Origin: Luteibacter anthropi
GTDB lineage: Bacteria > Pseudomonadota > Gammaproteobacteria > Xanthomonadales > Rhodanobacteraceae
Direction: 5' to 3'
NCBI RefSeq assembly: GCF_011759365.1
Contig: NZ_JAARLZ010000015.1
Coordinates: 1 to 64,000 of the forward strand
DNA length: 64,000 nucleotides
The position numbers and the translations under genes were made by a program. Shown piece after piece: positions 11,775 to 21,302 of the stretch. Under the pieces are notes generated by a model, which worked only from the letters and a program-made list of their open reading frames with translations, searched no databases and was not told the origin of the DNA. Position 1 is the stretch's first letter; each line of letters opens with the position of its first letter.

Positions 11775-12262
11775 ACAAGGTCCGCGTCCGCCAGCTGTGG
11801 TTCGCCGTCACGCTGCTTATCTCCCTGTTCCTCATGCTGATCCCGATGCCGGGACCGCTGGCGCCGTTCAAGCCGTACTGGCCAGCCCTGGTGCTGCTCT
11901 ACTGGTGCCTGCAATCGGGCGACCGCGTCACGCTGGGCATGGCCTTCTGCCTGGGCGTCGGCGCCGACCTGTTCGACGGCATGGTGCTGGGCGAACAGGC
12001 GCTGCGCCTCACGGCCATGGTCTTCATCGCGTTGCGGTTCCGCTCGCGCCTGCGCTTCTTCCCCATGTGGCAGCAGTCGCTGGCCGTGCTCGGCCTGCTG
12101 GTGAACGACCGCATCCTGCTGTTGCTGGTGCGCGTGTTCGGTGGGGATCCGCTGCCGCCGCCGGAATTCTGGATCTCGCCCCTGGTGGGCGCGGCCCTGT
12201 GGCCGTTCGTGTTTCTCATTCTCGACGACCTGCGTGCGCGCCTGCGCATTCATGACGCATGA
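11771..12262 (+). CDS. mreD: Rod shape-determining protein MreD
   Basis: A 163-residue polytopic inner-membrane protein with about five hydrophobic segments, in the expected size range for MreD. It contains the family-type stretch PYWPALVLLYWCLQSGDRV and GVGADLFDGMVLGEQALRL. It starts inside the mreC stop (ATGA) and its own stop overlaps the mrdA start, so three genes are coupled. Confidence 0.92.
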   Translation: MNKVRVRQLWFAVTLLISLFLMLIPMPGPLAPFKPYWPALVLLYWCLQSGDRVTLGMAFCLGVGADLFDGMVLGEQALRLTAMVFIALRFRSRLRFFPMWQQSLAVLGLLVNDRILLLLVRVFGGDPLPPPEFWISPLVGAALWPFVFLILDDLRARLRIHDA

Positions 12263-14265
12263 GCTCCCGGCGCGCCTCGCTGAAGGAGCTACGCGGCGAA
12301 GCGGCGCTGTTCCGCCGTCGAGCGCTCACGGGCTTTGCACTGATCCTGCTTGGCCTGTGCGCGGTGGTATCGCGCTACGTCTACCTGCAGGTCTATCACC
12401 ACGACGAGTTCGTGGCGCGCTCGGAGCAGAATCGCGTGAAACCGCGCGCGATTCCGCCCGCGCGTGGACTCATCTACGACCGTAACGGCGTCCTGCTGGC
12501 CGACAACGTTCCCGCGTTCCGCCTTGAGGTAACGCCCGAGCAGGTCGGCAACATGGACGAGATGCTGGCGCGCCTGAGTGCCGTGGTGCCGATCAGCGAC
12601 GACGACATCACCACCTTCAAGAAGCAGGTGAAGCAAAGCCGCCGTTTCGATGGCGTGCCGCTGAAGCTCAAGCTCACCGAGGACGAGATCGGTCGTTTTG
12701 CCGTGAACCGCTGGCGCTTCCCCGGCGTGGACGTGGTGCCGTACCTCACCCGGCGCTACACGCTCGGCCCGCTGATGGCGCACGTCATCGGTTACGTCAG
12801 CCGCATCGACGCCGACGACCTGCAACGCGTGGACGAGGCCCGCTACAAGGGCACCACGCATATCGGTCGCATCGGTATCGAGCGCTACTACGAAGACGTA
12901 TTGCACGGCGCGCCCGGCTACGAACTGGTGGAAGTCAATGCCGATGGCCGCACACAGGCCGTGCTCGACACCACGCCGCCGACGCCGGGCAAGAATGTCT
13001 ACCTGACCATCGACGTGCGCCTGCAAAAGGCGGCCGCCGAGGCGATGGCGGGCAGGGCGGGCGCGGCGATCGCCATCGATCCGCGCAACGGCCAGGTGCT
13101 GGCCTTCGTCAGCGTGCCGGACTTCGACCCCAACCTGTTCGTCAACGGCATCAGCTCCGCCGACTACAAGGCGCTGATCGACGCACCGGACAAGCCGCTC
13201 TACAACCGTGCCCTGCGTGGCGTGTATCCGCCGGGCTCCACGGTGAAGCCGTTCCTTGGTCTGGGCGGTCTTACACTGGGCTTGCGCCGCCCTTCGGACA
13301 CGGTGCTCTCCACCGGTGAGTTCTGCATCCCGGGGCAGTCACGTTGCTATCGCGACGACGTGCGCGGCGGCAACGGCGTGGTGAACCTGGTCCGCGCGAT
13401 CGAAAAATCGACCAACACCTATTTCTACAAGCTCGCGCTCGACATGGGCATCGACCGCCTGTCTGAATGGATGGGCCGCTTCGGTTTCGGTAGCAAGACC
13501 GGTATCGACCTGGTCGGTGAAGTCACCGGCGTGCTGCCATCGCGCGAATGGAAGGCCGCGCGCAGCAAGGCCGGCTGGTTCCCCGGCGAGACGATCATCT
13601 CGGGTATCGGCCAGGGCTACTGGGCAGTGACCCCGTTGCAGCTCGCGCATGCCACCGCCACCTTCGCCGGTCATGGCGTGCCCTACGTGCCGCACCTGAT
13701 GCTGGACACGCAGGACGGCGTGGATTCACCGCGCGAACCCCAGTCCTTCCCGCCGAGCGGTCCGTCGCTGATCCGCAAGCCCGCCGACTGGGATGCGGTG
13801 AACGAAGGCATGGAGGCGGTGATCAACTCGGGCACAGGCAAGAAGCTGGGTGGCGGTTTCCCATACCTCATCGCGGGCAAGAGCGGCACGGCCGAACGCT
13901 TCTCGCGCAAGACCGACGCCTACGACACCAACAAGAATACGGCCTACCTGGCCAGCCGCCACCGCGCGCTGTTCATCGCCTACACGCCGGCCGACGATCC
14001 GAAGATCGCGGTCGCGGTGGTGCTGGAAGCCGGCGCCTGGGGCGCCCAGGATTCCGGCCCCATCGCGCGAAAGATCCTCGACCAGTGGGTCGTGGACGAG
14101 GGCGGCCAGCGTCCGGTCGATCCGACGCCAGGGCAGGTGGTCACGGCGGATGCCGCTCCGGAGCCCACGGCGGCTCCGGCGGAGAGCTCGTCCGTGCAGG
14201 GGGCGCAGCCGGCCGAGCCTTCGAGCGTGCTGGCGCCGCCTGAAGACGGCGGAGAGGACCAGTAA
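12259..14265 (+). CDS. mrdA: Penicillin-binding protein 2 (peptidoglycan transpeptidase)
   Basis: A 668-residue class B PBP that crosslinks peptidoglycan during side-wall elongation. One N-terminal membrane anchor (about 21-45), a pedestal domain with PPARGLIYDRNGVLLADN, and the transpeptidase domain with SxxK at S327-TVK330 (PPGSTVKPF), SxN in EKSTNTYF and KSGTA near 540. The C-terminus carries an Ala/Pro/Ser-rich extension beyond the catalytic domain. Four-base overlap with mreD; rodA, its glycosyltransferase partner, starts 2 bases after the stop. Confidence 0.96.
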   Translation: MSSRRASLKELRGEAALFRRRALTGFALILLGLCAVVSRYVYLQVYHHDEFVARSEQNRVKPRAIPPARGLIYDRNGVLLADNVPAFRLEVTPEQVGNMDEMLARLSAVVPISDDDITTFKKQVKQSRRFDGVPLKLKLTEDEIGRFAVNRWRFPGVDVVPYLTRRYTLGPLMAHVIGYVSRIDADDLQRVDEARYKGTTHIGRIGIERYYEDVLHGAPGYELVEVNADGRTQAVLDTTPPTPGKNVYLTIDVRLQKAAAEAMAGRAGAAIAIDPRNGQVLAFVSVPDFDPNLFVNGISSADYKALIDAPDKPLYNRALRGVYPPGSTVKPFLGLGGLTLGLRRPSDTVLSTGEFCIPGQSRCYRDDVRGGNGVVNLVRAIEKSTNTYFYKLALDMGIDRLSEWMGRFGFGSKTGIDLVGEVTGVLPSREWKAARSKAGWFPGETIISGIGQGYWAVTPLQLAHATATFAGHGVPYVPHLMLDTQDGVDSPREPQSFPPSGPSLIRKPADWDAVNEGMEAVINSGTGKKLGGGFPYLIAGKSGTAERFSRKTDAYDTNKNTAYLASRHRALFIAYTPADDPKIAVAVVLEAGAWGAQDSGPIARKILDQWVVDEGGQRPVDPTPGQVVTADAAPEPTAAPAESSSVQGAQPAEPSSVLAPPEDGGEDQ

Positions 14266-14267
14266 CC

Positions 14268-15383
14268 ATGATCGAGCAATTCACCGTCCGCCTGAAGCGT
14301 TTCGGCCTGCGCCTGCTCACCCGGCCACGCCTGGACCTGCCGCTGCTGCTGGCGCTCATCGTGCTGGCCGGCGCCGGCCTCGCCACGCTCTACAGCGCAG
14401 GTGGCGGCAACTATTCGCTGGTGGGCGGGCAGGCTGCGCGCTTCGTGCTGGGTGCTGTGCTGATGGTCGTCATCTCACGCATTCCGCCTTCGGTGCTGCG
14501 CTCGTGGACGCCGTGGCTCTACGCCGGCAGCACGGCACTGCTGCTCGTGGTGGCCGCGCTGGGTGAAGGGCGCGGCGCTTACCGTTGGCTCGATCTCGGC
14601 ATCATGCGTTTCCAGCCCTCGGAGCTGCTGAAGCTGACCATGCCCATGATGGTGGCGTGGTACCTGCATCCGCGGCAGCTGCCGCCGGGCTGGAAGGACA
14701 TCGTCGTGGTCGGCCTGCTCATCGCCGTGCCGGCCGGTCTCATCGCGGAACAGCCCGACCTGGGCACCGCGCTGCTGGTGGCCGGCGCGGGCGCGTTCGC
14801 GTTGTTTTTGTCCGGCATGGCGTGGTGGCGTATCGGCCTGCTGGTGGGCAGCGCGGCGGGCGCCGTACCGGTGGCCTGGCAGTTCCTCCACGAATACCAG
14901 CGCAACCGCGTGCGCACGCTGCTCGACCCGGAATCCGACCCACTGGGCAACGGCTGGCACATCATCCAGTCGAAGATCGCCGTGGGTTCGGGCGGCATGT
15001 TCGGCAAGGGCTGGCAGAACGGCACGCAGTCGCGCCTGGACTTCCTCCCCGAGCACACCACCGACTTCATCTTCGCCGTGTTTTCCGAGGAATTCGGTCT
15101 CATCGGCGTCATCGCGATCATGCTGCTCTACGCCTTCATCATCGGCCGTTGCCTGTGGATCGCGATGAACGCCCGCGACACCTATTCGCGCCTGCTGGCA
15201 GGCGCCATCGGCATGAGCTTCTTCGTATACGTCGCGGTGAACGGCGGCATGGTCGCCGGCATCCTCCCGGTGGTGGGCGTGCCCATGCCCCTGGTGAGCT
15301 ACGGCGGCACCTCGGCGGTGTCGCTGCTCACCGGCTTCGGCGTGCTCATGTCGATCCACGCCAACCGGAAGCTTCACGACTAG
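14268..15383 (+). CDS. rodA: Peptidoglycan glycosyltransferase RodA
   Basis: A 371-residue SEDS-family membrane protein that polymerises lipid II for cell elongation with PBP2. About ten membrane helices. Family motifs include YRWLDLGIMRFQPSELLK, EQPDLGTALL, GWHIIQSKIAVGSGG, FLPEHTTDFIFAVFSEEFG and MPLVSYGGTSAV. GAGAGGA lies upstream of its ATG inside the end of mrdA. Last gene of the core mre/mrd operon. Confidence 0.96.
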   Translation: MIEQFTVRLKRFGLRLLTRPRLDLPLLLALIVLAGAGLATLYSAGGGNYSLVGGQAARFVLGAVLMVVISRIPPSVLRSWTPWLYAGSTALLLVVAALGEGRGAYRWLDLGIMRFQPSELLKLTMPMMVAWYLHPRQLPPGWKDIVVVGLLIAVPAGLIAEQPDLGTALLVAGAGAFALFLSGMAWWRIGLLVGSAAGAVPVAWQFLHEYQRNRVRTLLDPESDPLGNGWHIIQSKIAVGSGGMFGKGWQNGTQSRLDFLPEHTTDFIFAVFSEEFGLIGVIAIMLLYAFIIGRCLWIAMNARDTYSRLLAGAIGMSFFVYVAVNGGMVAGILPVVGVPMPLVSYGGTSAVSLLTGFGVLMSIHANRKLHD

Positions 15384-15444
15384 GGCTGAACGGCGGCCGA
15401 AGCGTGCCCCGGAATGGCCATTCTCGCGTGCTACGCTTCGGCGC

Positions 15445-16479
15445 ATGGATGATGTTCTGATCGCGCGCCGCGCCCGCCCCGTACGCTTCCTCCCGCGCCT
15501 TGCCGGCGCGATGCTGGCACTTCCCCTGATGTTCGCCGCCGTCGCGGCGCAGGCCGAGACCCATCCGGGGCAGGCCGCGCTCGTGCGCGAGGTGGCGCGC
15601 GATACGGGCAAGAGTCCGGCGGCGCTGAACAAGCTGCTCGATGGCGCGAAGAAACAGCAGTCGATCATCGATGCGATGAACCGCCCGGCCGAGGGCAAGC
15701 AGTGGAAGGACTACCGGCCGATCTTCCTCACCGAGGAGCGTATCGCCGCCGGTGCCGAGTTCTATCGCACCCATCGCCAGCTGCTCGATACCATCGGCCG
15801 CAAGTACGGCGTGCCGCCGGAATACATCGTCGCCATCGTCGGCGTGGAGACCTTCTACGGGCGCAATACGGGCAAGTACAAGGTGCTCGATGCGCTCACG
15901 ACGCTGGCGTTCTACTACCCCAAGCGTGCGCCGTTCTTCCGTGGCGAGCTGAAGACCCTGCTCGAACTGCCGTCCAATCATCTCGGCGGCCCGCTGGACA
16001 CCCTCACGGGCTCCTATGCCGGCGCGCAGGGCTGGGGTCAGTTCATGCCCACCTCGATCCGCGAGTGGGGCGTGGATTACGACGGCGACGGCCGTATCGA
16101 CATGAAGGGCTCGATGGGCGACATCTTCGCCAGCGTGGCCAATTATTTCGCCCAGCACGGCTGGGAAACCGGCGGCCCCGTGGTCGCCCGCGCGCAGCCG
16201 GACCGTCGTGCCCGCGCGCCGGACCTGCCGAAGAACTGGAAGCCCGTGGCGCCGGTGGAGGCCTTCGTGGCCGACGGCTTCGCCCCCGTGCAGCATCTCG
16301 ACCCGGGCCGCGACGCGCAGCTGGTGCGCCTCGATGGGCCGGCGGGTGACGAATACTGGTTCACCTTCCAGAACTTCTACGTCATCACCACCTACAACCG
16401 CAGCCCGATGTACGCCCTGGCCGTGGATCAGCTGGCGCAGGAAATCCGCGCCCGCGTGAAAGGACCGAACGCGCGATGA
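15445..16479 (+). CDS. mltB: Lytic murein transglycosylase B
   Basis: A 344-residue GH103-type lytic transglycosylase that cleaves the MurNAc-GlcNAc bond to anhydromuropeptides. Signal peptide about 1-37 (cleavage after AQA); no lipobox, so probably a soluble periplasmic form. Catalytic Glu135 lies in GVETFYGRNTG, followed by GQFMPTSIREWGVDYDGDG and the EF-hand-like DGDGRIDM. Its TGA overlaps the ATG of rlpA, matching functional coupling of the two glycan-cutting enzymes. Confidence 0.93.
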   Translation: MDDVLIARRARPVRFLPRLAGAMLALPLMFAAVAAQAETHPGQAALVREVARDTGKSPAALNKLLDGAKKQQSIIDAMNRPAEGKQWKDYRPIFLTEERIAAGAEFYRTHRQLLDTIGRKYGVPPEYIVAIVGVETFYGRNTGKYKVLDALTTLAFYYPKRAPFFRGELKTLLELPSNHLGGPLDTLTGSYAGAQGWGQFMPTSIREWGVDYDGDGRIDMKGSMGDIFASVANYFAQHGWETGGPVVARAQPDRRARAPDLPKNWKPVAPVEAFVADGFAPVQHLDPGRDAQLVRLDGPAGDEYWFTFQNFYVITTYNRSPMYALAVDQLAQEIRARVKGPNAR

Positions 16480-17855
16480 CGGGGGACACCGTGGGGGCGG
16501 TGATCGTTGGGAGCAGGATTCCCGCACGCAAAACCTGTAGGAGCGCGCCTTGCGCGCGACCGGTCGTCGCGATAGATACCGGTCGCGCGCAAGGCGCGCT
16601 CCTACAGGTCATCGTGATCGTCATGCTGGCGCTCGTACTCACCGCGTGTGGCGGCGGCAAGAACACCCGCCCGGGTTCGCGTGGCGGCAGCAAGTCGTCG
16701 CGTGGCTACGACGACATCAGCAAGTCGCAGTCGTCGCGCTATCGCTCGCGCAGCGACAGCGTGCCCACCGATATTCCCGACGTCAGCAAGCTCCCCGAGC
16801 CCGTGCCGAAAGTGGAGCCGCGCTCGCTCTACGGCAACAAGTCGCCGTACTCGGTGCTGGGCCAGAGCTACACCGTGCTCGATAGCCCCCGCGGCTACGT
16901 GGAGCGCGGCATCGCCTCGTTCTACGGCAACAAGTTCCACGGCTACAAAACCTCGAACCTCGAGGAATACGACATGTACCAGTTCTCGGCGGCGCACAAG
17001 ACCCTGCCGCTGCCGAGCTACGCGCGCGTCACCAACCTGGAGAACGGCAAGAGCGTGATCGTGCGCGTCAACGATCGCGGGCCGTTCCACGACAACCGCG
17101 TCATCGACCTCTCGTTCGCCGCCGCCGTGAAAATCGGCGTGTGGCCCAAGGGCACCGGCCTGGTCGAAGTCCGCGCGATCGACCCCTCCGACCCGCGCAG
17201 CAATACGGCGCCACCCATCATCGCGACGGCGCCGGGCCCGGCGCCGGTGAGCGCACCCCCACCGCCTTCACGCCCCGCTGCCTCGCCGCCGCCTCCTTCC
17301 GCACGTACGGCCCCCACGGCTGCCAGCGTGGCCGCGGCTACCATCGTCGCTACCTCGCCGAAGCCGGCACCCTCCACGAGCACGGGCGAGCCGCCGGAGT
17401 ACATCCCCGGCATGACCGGAGTGACCGCCGCGGAAGCCCTGCCGCCGATGCCATCCGCCGGCCAGCAGGCATCGAATACGCTCGTGCCGTCGTCCGCCCA
17501 GTCGCTGCCGGCCGCGCAGGCCCCTGTATCGCCCCCGAAGACCGGCACCGCCCCGGTCGTGGCCGCCACGGCGCAGCCTGCCGCTGCGACGAGCCCCGCC
17601 GGTCCGGCCGTGCTAGGCAAACCCAGCATCTACCTCCAGGTAGGCGCCTTCTCGGACATGGCCAACGCCTCCCGGGTGGCCGACCAGCTGAATCGCGCGG
17701 GGCTCGGCCCCGTCAGCGTGATCGAGACCTCCATCGGCGGGCGCAGCGTGCGCAAGGTCCGGGTAGGGCCACTGGCCGATGTAGACACCGCCGACAAGGT
17801 TACCGACCAGATCGAGAAAATGGGCCTGCCCAGGCCCCAGGTCGCGGTAGACTGA
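16476..17855 (+). CDS. rlpA: RlpA-like septal/rare lipoprotein with SPOR domain
   Basis: RlpA family: a double-psi beta-barrel domain (GIASFYGNKFHGYKTSNLE ... VNDRGPFHDNRVIDLSFAAA), a long Pro/Ala/Thr linker, and a C-terminal SPOR domain (SIYLQVGAFSDMANASRVAD) that binds denuded glycans at division sites. RlpA of other species is a lytic transglycosylase or its relative. The lipobox is LVLTACGGG (Cys about residue 58). The ATG at 16476 overlaps the mltB stop, but between it and the hydrophobic core lies a full REP pair read in frame ([12 protein letters not shown] and GRAQGALLQ). Starts nearer the Cys (GTG 16614, ATG 16623) would leave a signal peptide with no basic residue. Confidence 0.92.
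   Translation: MTGDTVGAVIVGSRIPARKTCRSAPCARPVVAIDTGRAQGALLQVIVIVMLALVLTACGGGKNTRPGSRGGSKSSRGYDDISKSQSSRYRSRSDSVPTDIPDVSKLPEPVPKVEPRSLYGNKSPYSVLGQSYTVLDSPRGYVERGIASFYGNKFHGYKTSNLEEYDMYQFSAAHKTLPLPSYARVTNLENGKSVIVRVNDRGPFHDNRVIDLSFAAAVKIGVWPKGTGLVEVRAIDPSDPRSNTAPPIIATAPGPAPVSAPPPPSRPAASPPPPSARTAPTAASVAAATIVATSPKPAPSTSTGEPPEYIPGMTGVTAAEALPPMPSAGQQASNTLVPSSAQSLPAAQAPVSPPKTGTAPVVAATAQPAAATSPAGPAVLGKPSIYLQVGAFSDMANASRVADQLNRAGLGPVSVIETSIGGRSVRKVRVGPLADVDTADKVTDQIEKMGLPRPQVAVD
16536..16606. repeat. REP pair inside the rlpA reading frame
   Basis: Forward REP (about 16536-16563) and reverse REP (about 16579-16606). Both lie between the apparent rlpA start and the lipobox and keep the frame open. Confidence 0.92.
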
Positions 17856-17892
17856 CCCTCTTTTTTCCTGCTTTGACTGGACCGTTGAAACG

Positions 17893-19113
17893 ATGAAGCT
17901 CTTGCCCCGTTCCCTGTTCGCTTTCGCCGCCGCCGCGCTCGTCGCCGGCGTGACCGTGGCGCAGCAGACGCCGCCCCGTCCCAGCGTCCCGCGTCCGGTG
18001 ATGCCCGAGGCGCCGGTGCCGCCGCCGCCGGATGTGGAGGGCAAGAGCTGGGTCCTGATGGACTACAACACGGGGCAGATCATCGCGTCGAAGGACCCCG
18101 ACCTCCAGGTCGAGCCGGCCTCGATCACGAAGGTGATGACCGACTACGTCGTCTCCGCCGAGGTCGCCAACGGCAAGATCCACATGACCGACCCGGTCAC
18201 CATCAGCGAAAACGCCTGGCGTGGCGGCGGTGCCGGCACCGACGGTTCCACCAGCTTCCTGAAGCTCAACAGCCAGGTGCCGCTGAAGGATCTGCTCTAC
18301 GGCCTCATCATCCAGTCGGGCAACGACGCGGCCATCGCGCTCGCGGAGCACACCGCAGGCTCCGAGCCGGCGTTCGCCAACCTGATGAACGCCTATGCCA
18401 AGCAGATCGGCATGACGCACTCGAACTTCGAGAACGCATCGGGCTATCCCATTGCCAACCACTACACGACGGCCCGCGACATCGCGATCCTGTCGCGCGC
18501 GCTGATCCACGACTTCCCCGAGGACTACGCTATCTCGGCCGTGAAGGAATTCGAGTGGAACGGCATCAAGCAGCACAACCGTAATCTGCTGCTGTGGCGC
18601 GACAACACCGTCGACGGCATCAAGACCGGCCACACTGCCGCCGCCGGCTACTGCCTCGCCGCCTCGGCCAAGCAGGGCGATGCCCGCATGATCGCCATCG
18701 TGATGGGTGCCGGCAGCGAAAAGGGTCGCGCCGATTCCGCGCTGGCGCTCATGAACTACGGCTTCCGCTTCTACGAAGCGCACAAGCTCTACGACGCCAA
18801 CAAGCCGCTGGCCACGCCGAAGCTGTGGAAGGGCGCCGAGAACACCCTGCCGCTGGGCGTCAGCGAGAATGTGCTGGTTTCCGTGAAGCGCGGCGACTAC
18901 GACAAGCTCAAGGCCAACCTCGACGTGCCGTCCACCCTGATTGCCCCGTTCAAGAAGGGCCAGCAGGTCGGCACCCTGCGTGTGACGCTCGACGGCCAGC
19001 CCGTCGTCACCGTCCCGCTGGTCGCGTTGAACGACGCGCCGGAAGGCGGCTTCTTCTCGCGCCTGTGGGACACGATCATGCTGTGGTTCCATAGCGACAG
19101 CGACAAGAAGTAA
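17893..19113 (+). CDS. dacA: D-alanyl-D-alanine carboxypeptidase (PBP5/6 type)
   Basis: A 406-residue periplasmic DD-carboxypeptidase that trims the terminal D-Ala of peptidoglycan pentapeptides. Signal peptide about 1-23. Active-site motifs: SITK at 77-80, SGN at 142-144 and KTG at 244-246 (DGIKTGHTAAAGYC). The PBP5 C-terminal domain follows, and the last 20 residues form an amphipathic membrane anchor (FFSRLWDTIMLWF). A Pro-rich stretch sits just after the signal peptide. It lies in the conserved order rlpA-dacA-ybeD-lipB-lipA. Confidence 0.95.
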   Translation: MKLLPRSLFAFAAAALVAGVTVAQQTPPRPSVPRPVMPEAPVPPPPDVEGKSWVLMDYNTGQIIASKDPDLQVEPASITKVMTDYVVSAEVANGKIHMTDPVTISENAWRGGGAGTDGSTSFLKLNSQVPLKDLLYGLIIQSGNDAAIALAEHTAGSEPAFANLMNAYAKQIGMTHSNFENASGYPIANHYTTARDIAILSRALIHDFPEDYAISAVKEFEWNGIKQHNRNLLLWRDNTVDGIKTGHTAAAGYCLAASAKQGDARMIAIVMGAGSEKGRADSALALMNYGFRFYEAHKLYDANKPLATPKLWKGAENTLPLGVSENVLVSVKRGDYDKLKANLDVPSTLIAPFKKGQQVGTLRVTLDGQPVVTVPLVALNDAPEGGFFSRLWDTIMLWFHSDSDKK

Positions 19114-19123
19114 GGAGCACGCC

Positions 19124-19414
19124 ATGCGTGAGATCGACTTCAGCCAGGCCCAGAAAGACGGCAAGGGCTTCCAGTTTCCCGGTGAGTTCGAGATCACCGC
19201 CATCGGCAACGCGAACGCCGGGCTCGACAAGCACGTCCCGGCGCTGTTGCACGGTATCGGCCTGGAAGTGCTCCACGAAACCCTGTCGACGAAGCTGACG
19301 CCGGCCGGCAACTACCAGTCGGTCACGGTCTCCTTCGTGGCGCCCAGCCGCGAGAAGTACCTCGAGGCGCACAGCACCCTGCGCGCCGACGAAAACATCC
19401 GCTTCACGATGTAA
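19124..19414 (+). CDS. ybeD: DUF493 family protein YbeD
   Basis: A 96-residue DUF493/YbeD protein with a ferredoxin-like fold; the role is unknown. Visible family features are [21 protein letters not shown] and [21 protein letters not shown]. It starts 10 bases after dacA, preceded by AAGGAGCA, and sits between dacA and lipB as in Escherichia. Confidence 0.9.
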   Translation: MREIDFSQAQKDGKGFQFPGEFEITAIGNANAGLDKHVPALLHGIGLEVLHETLSTKLTPAGNYQSVTVSFVAPSREKYLEAHSTLRADENIRFTM

Positions 19415-19422
19415 CGCAGCCC

Positions 19423-19532
19423 TGTAGGAGCGCGCCTCGCGCGCGACCGGAAGAACGACGGCCTCCGGTAACGCCTCACCGCGATCGGTGCGGCGATAGG
19501 TTCCCCGGTCGCGCGCAAGGCGCGCTCCTGCA
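19423..19532. repeat. REP pair between ybeD and lipB
   Basis: Forward REP about 19423-19450 and reverse REP about 19505-19532, separated by 54 bases. They fill the gap between the two genes. Confidence 0.9.
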
Positions 19533-19593
19533 GTTGTATATCGGCTCCCGGGCCCATAGGTTCCGGGCATTGCCCACCACCGCTCCCATTCCC

Positions 19594-20262
19594 ATGACCC
19601 TCCCCCTCAACGTCCGCAGGCTGGGGCGCGTCCCCTACGAATCCACCTGGAAGGCCATGAGCGCCTTTACCGACAACCGCACCGACGATACCGTCGACGA
19701 GCTGTGGGTGCTGGAGCACGACCCGGTGTTCACTCTGGGGCAGGCGGGCCTCGAGGAACACGTGCTGTTCGCCGGCGACATCCCGGTGGTGCGCGTGGAT
19801 CGGGGCGGGCAGGTGACCTACCACGGCCCGGGCCAGATCGTGGCCTACCCGATGATCGACCTGCGCCGCGTCGGCGTGGGCGTCCGCGAGCTCGTGGACC
19901 GCATCGAACAGGCCCTGATCGACACCCTGGGCGAGTGGAACATCGGCGCCGAACGCAAGGACGGTGCCCCGGGCGTCTACGTCGCCGGGGCCAAGGTCGC
20001 CGCGCTGGGCCTGCGCATCCGCCGGGGCTGCAGCTTCCACGGCCTGGCCTTCAACGTGAACATGGACCTGGAGCCCTTCCACCGCATCAATCCCTGCGGC
20101 TACAAGGGTTTGGAAACCACCCAGGTGATAGACTTGGGCGGTCCGTCGCGGTTGGCAGACGTGGAAGACGTCCTGGTACAGGAATTCTGCAAGCAGTTTG
20201 GCTTCCACGCCGTGTCGGCCGACGCCTCCCTCCCCGAACTCCCCGCGCGCCTTGCGGTCTGA
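19594..20262 (+). CDS. lipB: Octanoyl-ACP:protein octanoyltransferase
   Basis: A 222-residue enzyme that moves octanoate from acyl carrier protein to lipoyl domains, the first step of lipoate synthesis. Motifs: [17 protein letters not shown], the lysine of [10 protein letters not shown] (K134) and the acyl-accepting cysteine in INPCGY (C168). The start at 19594 is chosen for family length; no strong ribosome-binding site is visible. It is followed 13 bases later by lipA. Substrates in this window include the lipoyl domains of the PDH E2 and E3 at 26.8-30.3 kb. Confidence 0.94.
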   Translation: MTLPLNVRRLGRVPYESTWKAMSAFTDNRTDDTVDELWVLEHDPVFTLGQAGLEEHVLFAGDIPVVRVDRGGQVTYHGPGQIVAYPMIDLRRVGVGVRELVDRIEQALIDTLGEWNIGAERKDGAPGVYVAGAKVAALGLRIRRGCSFHGLAFNVNMDLEPFHRINPCGYKGLETTQVIDLGGPSRLADVEDVLVQEFCKQFGFHAVSADASLPELPARLAV

Positions 20263-20275
20263 AGGCCTAGTCATC

Positions 20276-21274
20276 ATGAGCCAGACAGCCACTTCCCCCT
20301 CCCGCAGCATCCCCATCGCCGTCGTCGACAAGCCCGGCGAGAAGATGCTCGGCAACGACAAGATCGCGCTGAACCGCGCGGGCTTCGATGCCGATCAGCC
20401 CGCGCTGCGCAAACCCAGCTGGATTCGCGTACGCCTGCCGCAGGGCAACGCCGTGCAGCAGCTGAAGGCGCGCCTGCGCGAAAACTCGCTGGTGACGGTG
20501 TGCGAGGAAGCCTCCTGCCCGAACATCCACGAGTGCTTCTCCAAGGGCACGGCCACCTTCATGATCCTGGGCGAGGTCTGCACCCGCCGCTGCTCGTTCT
20601 GCGACGTGGCCCACGGCCGCCCGCTGGCTCCGGATCCGCTCGAGCCGGCACGCCTGGCCGAGACCATCCGCGACATGCGCCTGAAGTACGTGGTGATCAC
20701 CTCGGTGGACCGCGACGACCTGCGCGATGGTGGTGCCGAGCACTTCGCCTCGTGCATCCGCGCGGTGCGTCATGCCAGCCCCAACATCCGCATCGAGATC
20801 CTCACCCCCGACTTCCGCGGCAAGGGCCGCATGGAGCGAGCACTCGAGGTGATGAAGGATTTCCCGCCGGATGTCTTCAACCACAACCTCGAAACCGTGC
20901 CGCACCTCTACCGCGAAGTGCGCCCGGGTGCCGACTACCAGTGGTCGCTCGACCTGCTCAAGCGCTTCAAGGCGCAGCACCCGGACGTCCCCACCAAATC
21001 CGGCATCATGCTGGGCCTTGGCGAAACCTACGACCAGGTCATCGAGACGATGCGCGATCTACGCGCCCATGACGTCGACATGATCACGATCGGCCAGTAC
21101 CTGCAGCCGACGGCGCACCATCACCCGGTGGTCCGCTACTGGACGCCGGACGAATTCGAGGCGCTGCGTGTTGCCGGCGAGGACATGGGCTTCTCCCATG
21201 TCGCTTCCGGCCCGTTGGTGCGATCCTCCTACCATGCCGACCTGATGGCCCACGCCGCCGGCGTCGTCGAATAA
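20276..21274 (+). CDS. lipA: Lipoyl synthase
   Basis: A 332-residue radical-SAM enzyme that inserts two sulfurs into octanoyl chains. The auxiliary cluster cysteines are C76, C81 and C87 ([13 protein letters not shown]); the radical-SAM cluster is C102, C106 and C109 (CTRRCSFCD). The conserved C-terminal RSSYHAD holds the serine ligand of the auxiliary cluster. The start at 20276 gives [10 protein letters not shown]; the reading from 20198 overlaps lipB and is unlikely. It closes the shape/lipoate run. Confidence 0.96.
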   Translation: MSQTATSPSRSIPIAVVDKPGEKMLGNDKIALNRAGFDADQPALRKPSWIRVRLPQGNAVQQLKARLRENSLVTVCEEASCPNIHECFSKGTATFMILGEVCTRRCSFCDVAHGRPLAPDPLEPARLAETIRDMRLKYVVITSVDRDDLRDGGAEHFASCIRAVRHASPNIRIEILTPDFRGKGRMERALEVMKDFPPDVFNHNLETVPHLYREVRPGADYQWSLDLLKRFKAQHPDVPTKSGIMLGLGETYDQVIETMRDLRAHDVDMITIGQYLQPTAHHHPVVRYWTPDEFEALRVAGEDMGFSHVASGPLVRSSYHADLMAHAAGVVE

Positions 21275-21302
21275 CCGAACAGCATTCCGAGGCCTCCATT
21301 AC

